In this document: one piece after another, positions 17,802 through 27,700 of the stretch
Position numbering within the stretch: the first letter of the stretch is position 1
Layout of the letters: each line of letters starts with the position of its first letter
NCBI RefSeq assembly: GCF_014207535.1
Contig: NZ_JACHGK010000002.1
Span: 62,001-126,000 of the forward strand
DNA: 64,000 bases
From: Bacillus benzoevorans
Lineage (GTDB): Bacteria; Bacillota; Bacilli; Bacillales; Cytobacillaceae
Direction: 5' to 3'
Translations under genes and position numbers: made by a program
The notes under the pieces: generated by a model
What the model was told of the DNA's origin: nothing
The model's input: only the letters and a program-made list of their open reading frames with translations
Database searches by the model: none

Positions 17802-17829
17802 TTGACAAAAAACAGGAAGAGATTATGAT
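17802..17829 (+). promoter_or_regulatory. Candidate sigma-A promoter
   Basis: TTGACA (17802-17807) and TATGAT (17824-17829), 16-bp spacer, about 70 bp before the next plus-strand gene. Confidence 0.5.
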
Positions 17830-17899
17830 ATTTATTATACAAAGATGACTTAAGAAAATACTTTATGAGGTCAGTCATTTAGAAGAGAGTGATAGGAAA

Positions 17900-18328
17900 A
17901 TGCTTTATATTTGGGATATTGAGAAGATAATTGAAGCTACATTAAATGAACATAATTTAAAGATTCATTATGAATTTAACAATGATCTCACTGCACCTAT
18001 GAGCTATAACGTATCTACAAACACGATAAAATTTAATTATCTTAAAGTTAATAGTTATATTAGTATCATGAAAGTTAACACGAAAGAGACAATTGAAGAC
18101 TATGTCAAGATTATTCTTTATCATGAAATTGGATATTATCTAGATTTTAAGAAAAACAAACATGATTTAAGGACTCTACTGTATGGTGACAAAGACGAAA
18201 AAGAAAAGCTTAAATCTAAAATAGAAACGAATGCTTGGGAATATGGGAGATCTTTGGTACCCCAACAACTTTTAAATTCCTATGATAAAGTCCGTGAAAT
18301 AGATAAAACTCTACTAAAGAGCTACTAG
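17900..18328 (+). CDS. Zincin-like protein with degenerate HExxH motif
   Basis: 142-aa soluble protein. The segment L-Y-H-E-I-G-Y-Y-L-D-F at about 73-83 matches the H-E-I-G-H-x-L-D zinc-protease helix, but the second His is Tyr, so metal binding and catalysis are probably lost or changed. A later N-A-W-E-Y-G motif (about 112) is typical of the same small peptidase-like proteins in Bacillus. Weak ribosome site (TAGGAAA). The A/T-rich codon use stands out from the conserved genes to the right. Family otherwise not recognised. Confidence 0.65.
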   Translation: MLYIWDIEKIIEATLNEHNLKIHYEFNNDLTAPMSYNVSTNTIKFNYLKVNSYISIMKVNTKETIEDYVKIILYHEIGYYLDFKKNKHDLRTLLYGDKDEKEKLKSKIETNAWEYGRSLVPQQLLNSYDKVREIDKTLLKSY

Positions 18329-18377
18329 AAAGAAAGACATGCTGACTGATCTAGTTTGTTTTCCTTTAATAAATAAT

Positions 18378-18572
18378 GGCTGTGTTAAAGGTCAATGTTG
18401 ATTTTTATGTCCTTTGTTGATTGGAGTGGAAGGCACGAAGACTCCCGCGGGAGAAGCGAGACAGACGAGACCCCGCAGGCACGAAGTGGCGAGGAGGCTC
18501 GGCGGTCGCCCGCGGAACCGTGCGTGCCTGGAACGGAAATCAACAACCAAGTTTAACAGAGTTTAACATAGC
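18378..18572. repeat. Dispersed structured Bacillus repeat (~195 bp)
   Basis: The outer inverted repeat GGCTGTGTTAAA (18378-18389) and TTTAACATAGCC (18561-18572) encloses the G/C-rich core with GACTCCCGCGGGAG, GAGACCCCGCAGGC, GAGGAGGCTC and CCGCGG blocks, and the inner pair GTTGATT/AATCAAC. This core is a well-known high-copy intergenic sequence in Bacillaceae, as I recall. It is far more G/C-rich than its surroundings and can fold into a long branched hairpin. It lies in the gap between convergent genes. Confidence 0.8.
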
Positions 18573-18762
18573 CTAAATAATAAATATATCAAAAGAAGCA
18601 AAAGCAGCTGCCCATCAATTTGAGCAGCTGATGAAAAGATAATTTAGATGTAAACTTGTTCAAGTATGTATTCATCTGAACGAACGAGGACTTGCAAGTA
18701 TTAGCCATTCTCCATCAGAAAACAGTTTATCATCATTCGTCATTTTACTTTACATTATTTTT

Positions 18763-20661
18763 TTATTGCGTCCACTTCTCAATCTGTTGGATGTCCAAAT
18801 CACCTAAAACGATCAATGATTGTATCGCCAAGTAAAGCTGATAGCTCATTCCAGGCTCATTAAAATCAACATCCAGCAGTTCACTAATTCTTCTTAATCG
18901 GTATCTCATCCCGGTAATGGAAAAATTGGTCGCTTTGGCTGTTTTTTGTGCATTACAGCCATTATTCAAATAATGATAAAGAGTTGTCGTTAATTCCATA
19001 TTGCGGTCCTGATCTTCTTCCAACAACTTTCCTAAAAGCTTGTTTGAAAACTTCCGAATCCCTTTTTTATTCTTCGATTGGAAAAGGATCCCAACAATCC
19101 CAAGAGAACAAAAGGAAATAATATTCTTCTGTTCATTCGCTACCTTTAATGCTGCAAGACTTTCCTCATATAAATCTGAGGCCTCCAAAATCGATGTGGA
19201 TTCAGAACTGACTCCCAATTTATAATAATATTTAGAATTCAGATAACGGCAGTAGTCAATAATTTCCTGGCAAAGCCGGTTTATCTTTTCATTTTTCCCC
19301 ACGATCTTTGTATCCGCAAGCAATATGACGACACAACCAAGCTTCTTTCCAATCAAAACATTGATTTCACGCTCTTTAAAAAAGGCGGACAAGGACTTCA
19401 CTAATTCATCAGTTAGTTTATACCTCTCTTCTTCATCACCATGAATCTCTTGTTTATCCATGGTAAGAATGGAATAGGAACCTTGTAAATTAAATTCTAT
19501 ATACTGAGCCCGATTTAAGATTTCCTGGAGAGATATTTTTTGACTCAAGATTTCTTCTAAAAAGTCCCCTCGTGTTCTTAGCTCAGCATCTAAACGAACA
19601 CGTTCATTTAAAAAATGAAGGGATGAGGCCAATGAAGTTTGTCCAAGAATAAAGTAATCACTTTCTTCAAAAGGAGTGCCTTCTGAAATAAAAGAAGCAT
19701 AGCCGACAATGCTTTGACGAACCCTGATTGGTGAAATTAATCTCCGACAATGATTAGTAATTGGGAGCTCTTCCATAGGATTTGACCATTTTAAAGGTTG
19801 TAAACCTTGCTCCTCTCGTTCAAGAAACCACTCATGCAATGACCGGCTGCACATTTGCGCTGTCTCTAGATTTATACCGGCAAAAGCGATTGGTTTGAAA
19901 TGGGTATCCTCAATTAAAACTGGAACTTGTGTTGAATCGAACACTGTTTGCGCAATAGAATGCAAGTCTTCTTCCCACAATACGGTTTGCATTAATTGCT
20001 GTTGAACATGATATCCTTTATTAAAAATATCTAATTTGGTTTTTAGATTTTGATATGCTTGGTCGAGCTCCTGTGCCAAATTTTCTTCTTCAAAATAGGC
20101 CAAATATTCTTGGATTCCTTCTCCCCATTCTTCTACAGGTTTTGCTACCCAATAACAATGTTCATCACCGATTCCCGAGCATTGAACTTCCCTGGCAATA
20201 ATCTTTTCTCCAGTGATGGCTGATAAATATCCGCTCGCATAGCCCATTAGTGTATGACAAACAAAGGAATCACTATAGCCAAAATATTTAATATGTTCTT
20301 CCGCTTCATAAGAATTCTTGCAGATTCCTTCACTATTTCTTAAATCTAAAGAAACATTTAATGGTTCGATTAACCCATATCCCCTCATTGTGCACATCCG
20401 GGTCCCTTCAAGCACTAAATCCCTCGGTGAATTCCATTTCTTTTGTTTAACCTCATTCGCATCGCTGGCACCACAGTTCCATCCATACCGCATGAGAAAG
20501 CCCTTTGTGCGGTCGACACCTAAAGTATTGATCAGGTCCTGCCTGAGGGTGCCCATTGCTGTTCTGGGAATACTGACAAAACGTTTAGCATTTTCTTCAG
20601 TTTTTCTATTATTTTGAAAAATCGAAATAATTTTTTCGATATCTAATTGTGATATTTGCAA
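18763..20661 (-). CDS. XylR_N-V4R-PucR hybrid transcriptional regulator (cluster 2)
   Basis: 632-aa paralogue of the 107-1972 regulator with the same layout: XylR_N-like sensor (about 25-125), V4R (about 135-205, with G-D-E-H-C-Y-W), linker helix, PucR-type middle region and a C-terminal helix-turn-helix (about 570-615; T-A-K-A-T-N-F-S). TTG at 20661 is favoured because AAGGAG lies 8 nt upstream; an ATG ten codons earlier has no ribosome site. It sits immediately downstream of the tmoABCDE-like operon, so it is its likely activator. Sensor regions have diverged between the paralogues, which suggests different effectors. Confidence 0.85.
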   Translation of the reverse strand: MQISQLDIEKIISIFQNNRKTEENAKRFVSIPRTAMGTLRQDLINTLGVDRTKGFLMRYGWNCGASDANEVKQKKWNSPRDLVLEGTRMCTMRGYGLIEPLNVSLDLRNSEGICKNSYEAEEHIKYFGYSDSFVCHTLMGYASGYLSAITGEKIIAREVQCSGIGDEHCYWVAKPVEEWGEGIQEYLAYFEEENLAQELDQAYQNLKTKLDIFNKGYHVQQQLMQTVLWEEDLHSIAQTVFDSTQVPVLIEDTHFKPIAFAGINLETAQMCSRSLHEWFLEREEQGLQPLKWSNPMEELPITNHCRRLISPIRVRQSIVGYASFISEGTPFEESDYFILGQTSLASSLHFLNERVRLDAELRTRGDFLEEILSQKISLQEILNRAQYIEFNLQGSYSILTMDKQEIHGDEEERYKLTDELVKSLSAFFKEREINVLIGKKLGCVVILLADTKIVGKNEKINRLCQEIIDYCRYLNSKYYYKLGVSSESTSILEASDLYEESLAALKVANEQKNIISFCSLGIVGILFQSKNKKGIRKFSNKLLGKLLEEDQDRNMELTTTLYHYLNNGCNAQKTAKATNFSITGMRYRLRRISELLDVDFNEPGMSYQLYLAIQSLIVLGDLDIQQIEKWTQ

Positions 20662-20871
20662 AGGATAGCACTCCTTAATAAAATTATTCATACATCCATA
20701 TGATGACTAATTAATCTTTAATAAATCTACTATATGAAAAGATAATATAATGCTATCCTTCATCATGCAAATTTCATCTATGAATATGCTAAATTTATTT
20801 CAGTTTCGGAAATATACTATACAGAAATATATATCCCTCTTCCGTTCGGAATCCATTAAGAAATGTTCTAC

Positions 20872-20920
20872 CCGGCACTTAAAGTGTGTAACTGACACGG
20901 TTACACACTCTATGTGCCGG
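20872..20920. repeat. REP-like hairpin downstream of cluster 2
   Basis: Long hairpin: CCGGCAC (20872-20878) with GTGCCGG (20914-20920), and AGTGTGTAAC with GTTACACACT inside. The 'GTGTAACTGACAC' type core resembles another dispersed palindrome common in Bacillaceae. No strong T-run follows, so it is a weaker terminator candidate for the tmo-like operon. Confidence 0.55.
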
Positions 20921-20943
20921 AACAACTACTCCCTGATTCACTT

Positions 20944-21948
20944 TTAAATTGTTAATTGAACTTCAGCCAACACGGAGCGGTATTTTGCTACGACGTCTTC
21001 CAGAACTTGCCCAAATGGAAGCTGTTTTGGAGGTAGAACCTCAAATGCAGGAGCTAATCCGGAAATAGCGCGTAAAGCCAGTGGATACCACTGCTGGATC
21101 GTTTCCTCGACTACCAATCTATTATCTGGATGTAATTCCAAGATTAACTTCGTCAGGGCGATCGACCATTCTTTACTTTTCACTGAATCGAGATACAGGT
21201 TTTCGAGCATTTCTGCCATTAAATCATCATCATTTAAGCGAAATAGCTCGGCATATTTTACTAGGATTAATTCATCAAGCAGCGGCTTTAATACCATGTT
21301 TAAGGCAATAAAAGATTTACCCCAATCGTATTCAACCAATAAACGTTCCGTTATTTCACGCAATGGCTGCCACATCGGGTTTTGCTCCCATATGGAACGT
21401 TCCTCTTTTGCAAAACCTTGTTCCGGATATTTCTTCTGCAGCTCCTTCGCCCGATAAGAAATTCTTTGGACACGGCGCATTTCATCAGCTGCTTGGAAAT
21501 GAAAACAATTTGAGATATAACTAGATGGACCGATCATGGCACCGTAAGAAGCTGTCATTTGCAATCCATGACCGGCAAATCGCAGCGGGGTAAAGGCTTG
21601 CAAAAGAAAAGTAAGCCATTCGTCGCTGAGTTTATCATCCGCCCGCAGCTCCTCATTCTGTTCAAATAAAACATCAATAAACGTTTCGCGCTCGTCCTGC
21701 AATTCGGTGTATTTACGGTATACAATACCCTGCGGATCGCGGAATTTATTCCAATCATCCATGTTGTCTGCGCGAATCACACTTCCCTCCCGATAGGTTC
21801 GATACCACTCCACCACAGGATCATTCGGATCTATCTCAAAACGCAAATTTTTATTATAGTGTAAATTGTGAGTAACCGTCTCATATTCGCTTGGAATTCT
21901 TTTAAACTTGGATAAATCACTCCACGTTCTTAACTTTGGCATTGACAT
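20944..21948 (-). CDS. Toluene monooxygenase hydroxylase beta subunit (TmoE-like)
   Basis: 334-aa beta subunit, last gene of cluster 2. It has the TmoE/DmpL pattern F-T-P-L-R-F-A-G-H near 118-126 and Q-Q-W-Y-P-L-A near 284-290, and no E-x-x-H metal pair. GGGGGG ribosome site. Position after the effector gene matches tmoABCDE. It pairs with the alpha subunit at 22928-24421. Confidence 0.92.
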   Translation of the reverse strand: MSMPKLRTWSDLSKFKRIPSEYETVTHNLHYNKNLRFEIDPNDPVVEWYRTYREGSVIRADNMDDWNKFRDPQGIVYRKYTELQDERETFIDVLFEQNEELRADDKLSDEWLTFLLQAFTPLRFAGHGLQMTASYGAMIGPSSYISNCFHFQAADEMRRVQRISYRAKELQKKYPEQGFAKEERSIWEQNPMWQPLREITERLLVEYDWGKSFIALNMVLKPLLDELILVKYAELFRLNDDDLMAEMLENLYLDSVKSKEWSIALTKLILELHPDNRLVVEETIQQWYPLALRAISGLAPAFEVLPPKQLPFGQVLEDVVAKYRSVLAEVQLTI

Positions 21949-21984
21949 CTATTCTTCCCCCCTAGTTGATTTTCCTCATAACTG

Positions 21985-22284
21985 TTATACAAAAAATTCA
22001 ATTTTATCCGTGCCGTTGTTAATCTTACCTGTAAAAGAAGCCAGGTTTACTTCAAATTCACCAGGCATACGGAACTCTCGTCCTAAAACTTCTTCGACCG
22101 TTTGCTTTGTTATGACGCAATAATTTTCAACCATTACGCGGACATAACCACCGCGATCTTTAATTTCAATTTTCCGCTCTGCATTATCTATTTCAATCGC
22201 TTGGATAATCACATCTGCCATTTCATTACCGCGTAAAACGGGTCCTACTTTAATTGCTTTTACTGATGTTTCCTGCTCTCCCAT
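21985..22284 (-). CDS. Toluene monooxygenase effector protein (TmoD/MmoB family)
   Basis: 99-aa cofactor-free coupling protein; V-G-P-V-L-R-G-N-E-M-A-D near 12-23 and a V-E-E-V-L-G-R-E-F-R-M region near 63-73 match TmoD. It regulates hydroxylase turnover by docking on the alpha subunit. 36-bp gap to the beta subunit gene; GGAGAG ribosome site. Confidence 0.92.
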   Translation of the reverse strand: MGEQETSVKAIKVGPVLRGNEMADVIIQAIEIDNAERKIEIKDRGGYVRVMVENYCVITKQTVEEVLGREFRMPGEFEVNLASFTGKINNGTDKIEFFV

Positions 22285-22290
22285 TTTCGG

Positions 22291-22629
22291 TCACTCTCCT
22301 TTATCTGTTTCTTTTTCCAGCAAAGTTACAAAAACCATTCCTTCTCTATCAATTTCAACCGGAAACTCTTGTAATTGTGTTTTTTTCGGATTAATCCCCT
22401 TTCCCGTCCGCATATCAAATGTCCAAACATGCGCCATACAAGATAGAGTACAGCCCTCTAACTCTGCATCTTCAAACGATATGTCCTGGTGGGGGCACCA
22501 GCCTTGAAAAGCTTTAATATCTTCTTCCACATTGACAAGAACCACGGGTTTCCCGCTTACATAGCCAAAAAACTTTTCTCCTTCCCAAATCTCATCTCGA
22601 TGACATACCCTTTCTTTCACCAGCACCAT
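22291..22629 (-). CDS. Toluene monooxygenase Rieske ferredoxin (TmoC-like)
   Basis: 112-aa Rieske protein. [2Fe-2S] ligands C45-P-H47 and C64-M-A-H67 fall at the same numbers as in T4moC. It carries electrons from a reductase to the diiron centre. AGGAGGGG ribosome site; 6 bp upstream of the effector gene. No matching reductase follows in this operon. Confidence 0.95.
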   Translation of the reverse strand: MVLVKERVCHRDEIWEGEKFFGYVSGKPVVLVNVEEDIKAFQGWCPHQDISFEDAELEGCTLSCMAHVWTFDMRTGKGINPKKTQLQEFPVEIDREGMVFVTLLEKETDKGE

Positions 22630-22663
22630 GAAACCCCTCCTTTATTGAACTCCCATCTTTCGA

Positions 22664-22906
22664 TTACAAAGCATAGCGAACAAGGACATAATCCATTGGC
22701 GTAAGACCGACATCTTCTATCTTTGCATTCCTAGCGAGCATTTCACCTTGAAACAACACTTCCAACGGTTTATCCTGCTTTTTAATCCTTAACCCTACCG
22801 CAAGCTCCGCCATTTTTTCAGCTAGCTGCTCGATCGTATCTTTTTCATCAACGGCTAATAACTGCACAACAAAATCTCCGTCAAATAAACCTGCTAATGG
22901 TATCAT
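22664..22906 (-). CDS. Toluene monooxygenase gamma subunit (TmoB-like)
   Basis: 80-aa beta-grasp subunit matching TmoB: F-D-G-D-F-V-V-Q-L-L-A-V-D near 8-20 and a C-terminal G-L-T-P-M-D-Y-V. ATG at 22906 is preferred: GGAGGG lies 6 nt upstream, while an ATG two codons earlier directly touches it. Binds the alpha subunit in the hydroxylase complex. Confidence 0.92.
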   Translation of the reverse strand: MIPLAGLFDGDFVVQLLAVDEKDTIEQLAEKMAELAVGLRIKKQDKPLEVLFQGEMLARNAKIEDVGLTPMDYVLVRYAL

Positions 22907-22927
22907 TTCCATCCCTCCATCAATTTG

Positions 22928-24421
22928 TTATCCTACTGGATTTTTAACTCCATGTTCAAAGGCCCAAGCACCATTTGCAGGGTCTTTTCCCATATCATGT
23001 GGTGATAACCCCATATAAGCTAATGCACCTTCAAGTGTAGGCGGGTTTATCCTTCCTTCTATAAAACGATCAACAATCGTTTTCTGACCAGCAAACCTTT
23101 CCGGCTGGCTTTCGAAAATCCACTGACAAACATCAGAACAGAAATGATATTTTTTCCCTTTATAAGTTAAAACTCGGGCTGCTACTTTACCCGTCTTGTA
23201 ATCGGTTTCACAAATTGGCAATTGATCACAAGCACAAACGACCGGCAATGTCTGCGGCAATGTTTTTTCCATGCGTCCATTTTGGTAATTATCAATAATC
23301 ACATCCCAATATTGGCCATATGTTTCTTCCCACTGCGGATATTTACTTGCTAACCAGTGGCGCTCCTCCAAACTCATTCCACTAGGCGGATTCCACCAAA
23401 CAGTCGGGCGCCAGAAATAAACACCAAGGTGTAAGGCATGTACCGTATGATCCAGTTCATAGATAAATTGATCCCAATACCACGGCTTTTTCAAACCAAC
23501 CGCTTCAATGCTCTGGATAAACTGATCAATAATCCATTCCTCCATAAATTCCTTAAATGACGACTTTCGATGCTCCAATGGCGTATAATAATCCATACTG
23601 GAACCGGTTAAGAGGGCAAAGGTTCTCCACGCTTTCCAAAACATTTTGTCCACTAAAAATTGAGCTTGTTCTTTGTCATATTTCGCCATAATTTGGATTG
23701 TGGCCTCACCAATTTGGGCATGCCTCGATTCATCCGTCTGGATGCTGGACATTAAACTAGAAAAATTATAATCGCCGATATCCATTGCATCAGCAGCCAT
23801 CCCTAGAAATTGCAGATTTGTAAAACCGGTTTCAAAGGAATACGGCAATTGAATGGCTGTATCAAGGACATTCGTGGCCAAAAACATATCGTCAAATAAC
23901 GCCCGAATCGCAATGGAAGCCCAGTCTTCCGTATGTAGCGCTTTATGAGCCCAATCGAACTGGATATCATCTCTGACCAACTCGTGTGGAAAATACAATT
24001 GGATCTGCCCGTGCCGCACCTCATCCAACGAACCAAAGACAGCTGTGTTACGCCAAGCACTATCAAGACCAAAACGAGCCATTCTCGCTTCGGCAATGGA
24101 TGCCGCATACTCCGCCACAGCAATCGCCCCATAGTGAGCCTTTAAGATGGAATTCCATCCTGGACCAAGTTGTTGCGTAATCTTCGCCTTTGACAATGCG
24201 CTTTTTACAGCATATGCTCCCCCATCCTTATCACGCTGTGTTTCGACATATTCACGATAGGTCATTTTATAAGGCTCATCCCAGTCTTCCCACGCTTCCA
24301 TAGGAACTTTCGATTCACCCGTCATTGCCTTTGGAAAAACTTCTTCATGCTTTACATAAGAGAAAGTCCAATTTAATTTCTGTGCAACGCCGTACCACTC
24401 TTCCCTTGCTAATAGTGCCAT
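22928..24421 (-). CDS. Toluene monooxygenase hydroxylase alpha subunit (TmoA-like)
   Basis: 497-aa catalytic diiron subunit. All metal ligands fall on T4moA numbers: E104, E134, H137, E197, E231, H234; the oxygen-gating Thr201 is present. Pocket residues I100, A107, F176, F196 and F205 are conserved, while position 103 is Ala instead of Gly. A Cys-rich YHS-type tail (C-x-C-D-Q ... C-S-D-V-C-Q-W-I-F) is at about 400-445. First gene of a tmoABCDE-like operon. Aromatic hydrocarbon ring hydroxylation is likely; regiospecificity cannot be predicted safely. A TATAAT at 24485-24490 on the minus strand is a possible -10, without a clear -35, as expected for an activated promoter. Confidence 0.95.
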   Translation of the reverse strand: MALLAREEWYGVAQKLNWTFSYVKHEEVFPKAMTGESKVPMEAWEDWDEPYKMTYREYVETQRDKDGGAYAVKSALSKAKITQQLGPGWNSILKAHYGAIAVAEYAASIAEARMARFGLDSAWRNTAVFGSLDEVRHGQIQLYFPHELVRDDIQFDWAHKALHTEDWASIAIRALFDDMFLATNVLDTAIQLPYSFETGFTNLQFLGMAADAMDIGDYNFSSLMSSIQTDESRHAQIGEATIQIMAKYDKEQAQFLVDKMFWKAWRTFALLTGSSMDYYTPLEHRKSSFKEFMEEWIIDQFIQSIEAVGLKKPWYWDQFIYELDHTVHALHLGVYFWRPTVWWNPPSGMSLEERHWLASKYPQWEETYGQYWDVIIDNYQNGRMEKTLPQTLPVVCACDQLPICETDYKTGKVAARVLTYKGKKYHFCSDVCQWIFESQPERFAGQKTIVDRFIEGRINPPTLEGALAYMGLSPHDMGKDPANGAWAFEHGVKNPVG

Positions 24422-24588
24422 TGATAATCACTCCTTCTCTTTTTCATACCCTCCATTTAATTCCAATTTCGAAGGTGTAAACAAATTATAAAACATGAAA
24501 ATATGAATATATACGTCAATATATATCTAAATTTTCAGAATTTTTAGTAATTAATAAACTAAAACGAAGAAACCTGGTGGGTAAACAC

Positions 24589-24709
24589 GGGTCGGTTCTT
24601 CTGTTTCCCTAATTATTTCCAGGTTAATAGTTTGAGAGAAGCACATTATTTTTCGATGGGCTAAGATTGATGAAAGGCGTTTGAAACATTTCTTTCAGCC
24701 AAACAAATA
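24589..24709 (+). repeat. Dispersed intergenic repeat, copy C
   Basis: Aligns with copy B over about 80 bp (GGTTCTTCTGTTTCCC, CTAATTATTTCCAGG, CGATGGGCTA, TGATGAAAG) and continues with TTTGAAACATTTCTT. It begins with AAACACGGGTCGGTTCTTCTG, which resembles the REP-like palindromes at 80 and 32.8 kb. It lies past the Wadjet terminator, upstream of the tmo-like operon. Confidence 0.65.
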
Positions 24710-24715
24710 AAAAAC

Positions 24716-24747
24716 ATCCCGCCATATTAGCCGCGATATGACGGGAT
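24716..24747 (-). terminator. Terminator of the Wadjet operon
   Basis: ATCCCGCCATAT (24716-24727) pairs with ATATGACGGGAT (24736-24747) with one mismatch; GTTTTTTATTTG follows on the minus strand, 16 bp past the SMC gene stop. Confidence 0.8.
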
Positions 24748-24762
24748 TGCAACATTTTCTAA

Positions 24763-27700
24763 TTACAAATGATTTGCTTTGCGGCGTACTTTCATAATGC
24801 CGCTCTCTAAAACATCCGGCCGATGGTAAATAATATAAGCTTTATGAAAACGACTGAAATAATCCTTATCATGTGATTTTGGTGTTAAAATAATCATTTT
24901 TCTGCCAAGTTCTTTCACATACAAATCAAAAACCTTTACTTTTCTGCCCTCGTCTAAAGCACTATCAAATTCATCGAGGACAATAAAACTTGGATTGGTT
25001 TGAATCGTCTGTAACAGCGCAAGCGCGTAAAGCAGCGAAACTAGTGATTTTTCTCCTCCGGATAAACCAACACCCTGTCTTCCACCGCGAGCTTTGACGC
25101 TCACATCTTCCATCGTCATTCGATGTCCGTACTTTCTTGCTTTTAAATATAAATAATAGCGGGTGGTCCCTTTTTTATCTTCGTGCATATCCCAATCAAT
25201 TTCCCCATCGAAACCAAACTGACCAATATAGGTAACAAAATGCTTATTAATCAGTAAAACCTTTCCGCTAATGGTGGAATCCAAATCATTTCGAAGTTGT
25301 TCCATCCGCTCTTGATGCCGCGTTAACAGATTTTGCGATTCATTCACCTCATGAGTTAATTGATCGTAGGCTTCTTTCATCTTTTGATAATTTTCAGGAG
25401 CATAATGATCGATATCTTTCTCGTTCACAGCATGTGTAAACATGGCCTTCCCATTTTCTCTGAATTCACGTGCCTCCGAAATGTTCCAGCTCGGAAGTTC
25501 CGCCATTTTCTCTCTTTCTTCTTTCACTTTTGCTTCAGCCATCTTTTCCAAGTCGTTTATTTCCTCATTGTATAGAAAATAAGCATTTTGTTGTATTTCC
25601 TTATCTTCAGTCTTTTGACCTAATTGCCGCTCCAGATCTTTTTTCCCTTTAAAACCATCCTGAATATTTTCACTTAAATTCTTTAACGACTTTTGTAGTG
25701 AAGAGCATTGGTCCTGACAATGATCATATTCTTCTGAGCGAATTTCAAATAAGTTTTTTGTATCTTGAATTTGTCTTTCCAATTTGTCGAGCCGATCTTT
25801 CAGTTGGTATAGCTGATTAATCTTTTCCTTTTCTTCAGCAAACTTCTCCCATTTCTTTTTAAAAGAAAGATAGAGGTCCCATTTAGCTTTAACTTCTGAT
25901 CTCTTAGTATTAAAGTCGTTTAATAACAAAGTTTCTTCTTTTTCAGCAGCAGTGTCCTCCGAAATTTGCCGCATCAGGCTTTCATAACGTGTTTGACGAA
26001 GAACTCGGTGTTTTTCATTTGCTTGAAAAGCCTCCGCATCCTTCACATCACCAACAATATTTCTTAAATTCCTTGCCATTTCTTCATTTTCTCGAATGGA
26101 CGTGGTTGTTTTTTCAATCTTTTTTTCGCTTTCACCAATCAATCCAGTTAATTTAGAAAGCCGCTCCTGAACAGCTTGAACTGATAAAATGCAGCGCTGT
26201 TCTTCCTGTGTACCGCGCCAACCTTTTTCATCCCATAAGCTTCCATTTTCTATTTTCACTGTACTGTTTTCAGTGAAAAATGAATGAACCCAGGATAACG
26301 CCTTAACGGCATATGGCACGATCTGCTCAGAAAGATCATCTCGAATCGAAAGATGATATTCCTCTATGCTCGTGATGTACCCATCCGGAACAACCATTGG
26401 TAACGATACAAAATACAAATCATTAGGCGGGGTAAACTTCCTGCTGTTCACAAACATCGTATATTTGATCGCATCAAATATTTTTTCATCCGACAGTTTA
26501 GCTGAATCATCGAGTTTAACTAGTTCTCTTAAGGTAAATGCCTCAATCCCCGCTCTAGAAAAATATTGCTTTGCCTTTTTCTGGCGCGGACTGCTTAGCT
26601 CATTTTGTTTTAACTCCATTTCTTCTTGCTTGTATTCTGCTAAAAGGTTTTGTAATTCCTTTAACTGGTCCTTTTCATTTGAGACTGCTCCATCCAACTT
26701 TTCGATTTTTTGCTCGATGGCATGGCTGCTTTTATACAACTCTAGTAACTGTCTCACCTTAATCTCTTTCGTTTCATCCTGTTTCATCGCATATACAATG
26801 GCCGTTACTTCTATGTTCGCTTGATGAATAGAGTTTTTTATCTCCTCCAACCTGCTCTCTTGTTTTTGTATTAGCACATCCAGACGTTCCATTTCTTTTT
26901 GACCATTGGCTAGCTCGCGTTCGACTGTGGTTTCATCCGGAATCCGGCTGATTTCATTCCGAATCTCAGCCAATTCTTTTTCTAATTTTTCATAGGACCC
27001 TTTGAGTTTCTGTTGCTCATCCCGTAATTGATTTAGGGTCTTTTGCAACTCTAACACTTGTTGTTCCAAGCTGCCTCTATCGTTTTGACACTTTATTAAT
27101 TCCTGTTTTTGTTCAGTTTGCTTACTGTCATATTCTACCAGTTGTTGTTGTACCTCATCTATTTTTTCCTGAATAAGTGCTTCATCCTCTATACATCGCT
27201 CGATTTCATCTTGGGTTTTTGAAATTAACACGGAAAGTGCTTGATAATATAAAAGAAAACCTTCTTGTAGCCTTTTTTGATTATCATTGTATTGATTTAA
27301 TTTTTGTTTTTGCAAATTAAGCTGGAACTTTCGATTTTCCTGCTGGAATTTTGCCTCTTCTAAAGAGGTTTCAGCTTCCTTCACGAGTTCTCGACTTTCT
27401 TCCCAGTTCTTTTGAATTTTATCAATTCCGTGCATCTCACTGAAAATGCGAAATCTTTCTTCTGGTGCCATCTCGGAGAACTGATTGACTTCATTCTGAT
27501 ACCAAATTAAGTAATAGTAATCCGGATCAATATGATATTTCGTCTGGAGCAATTTTTTATAAGCAGAAAAACCATGAACCCTGTCGCCAGATTTAAACTT
27601 AGTCTGCTCCTCCCATTCATCTTGATCATCACCAGAGGAAATCGTGTATTCTCGTGCGATCGTCTGCGGAGTGGTTTGTTCAATTTGCAGTTCAAATTGA

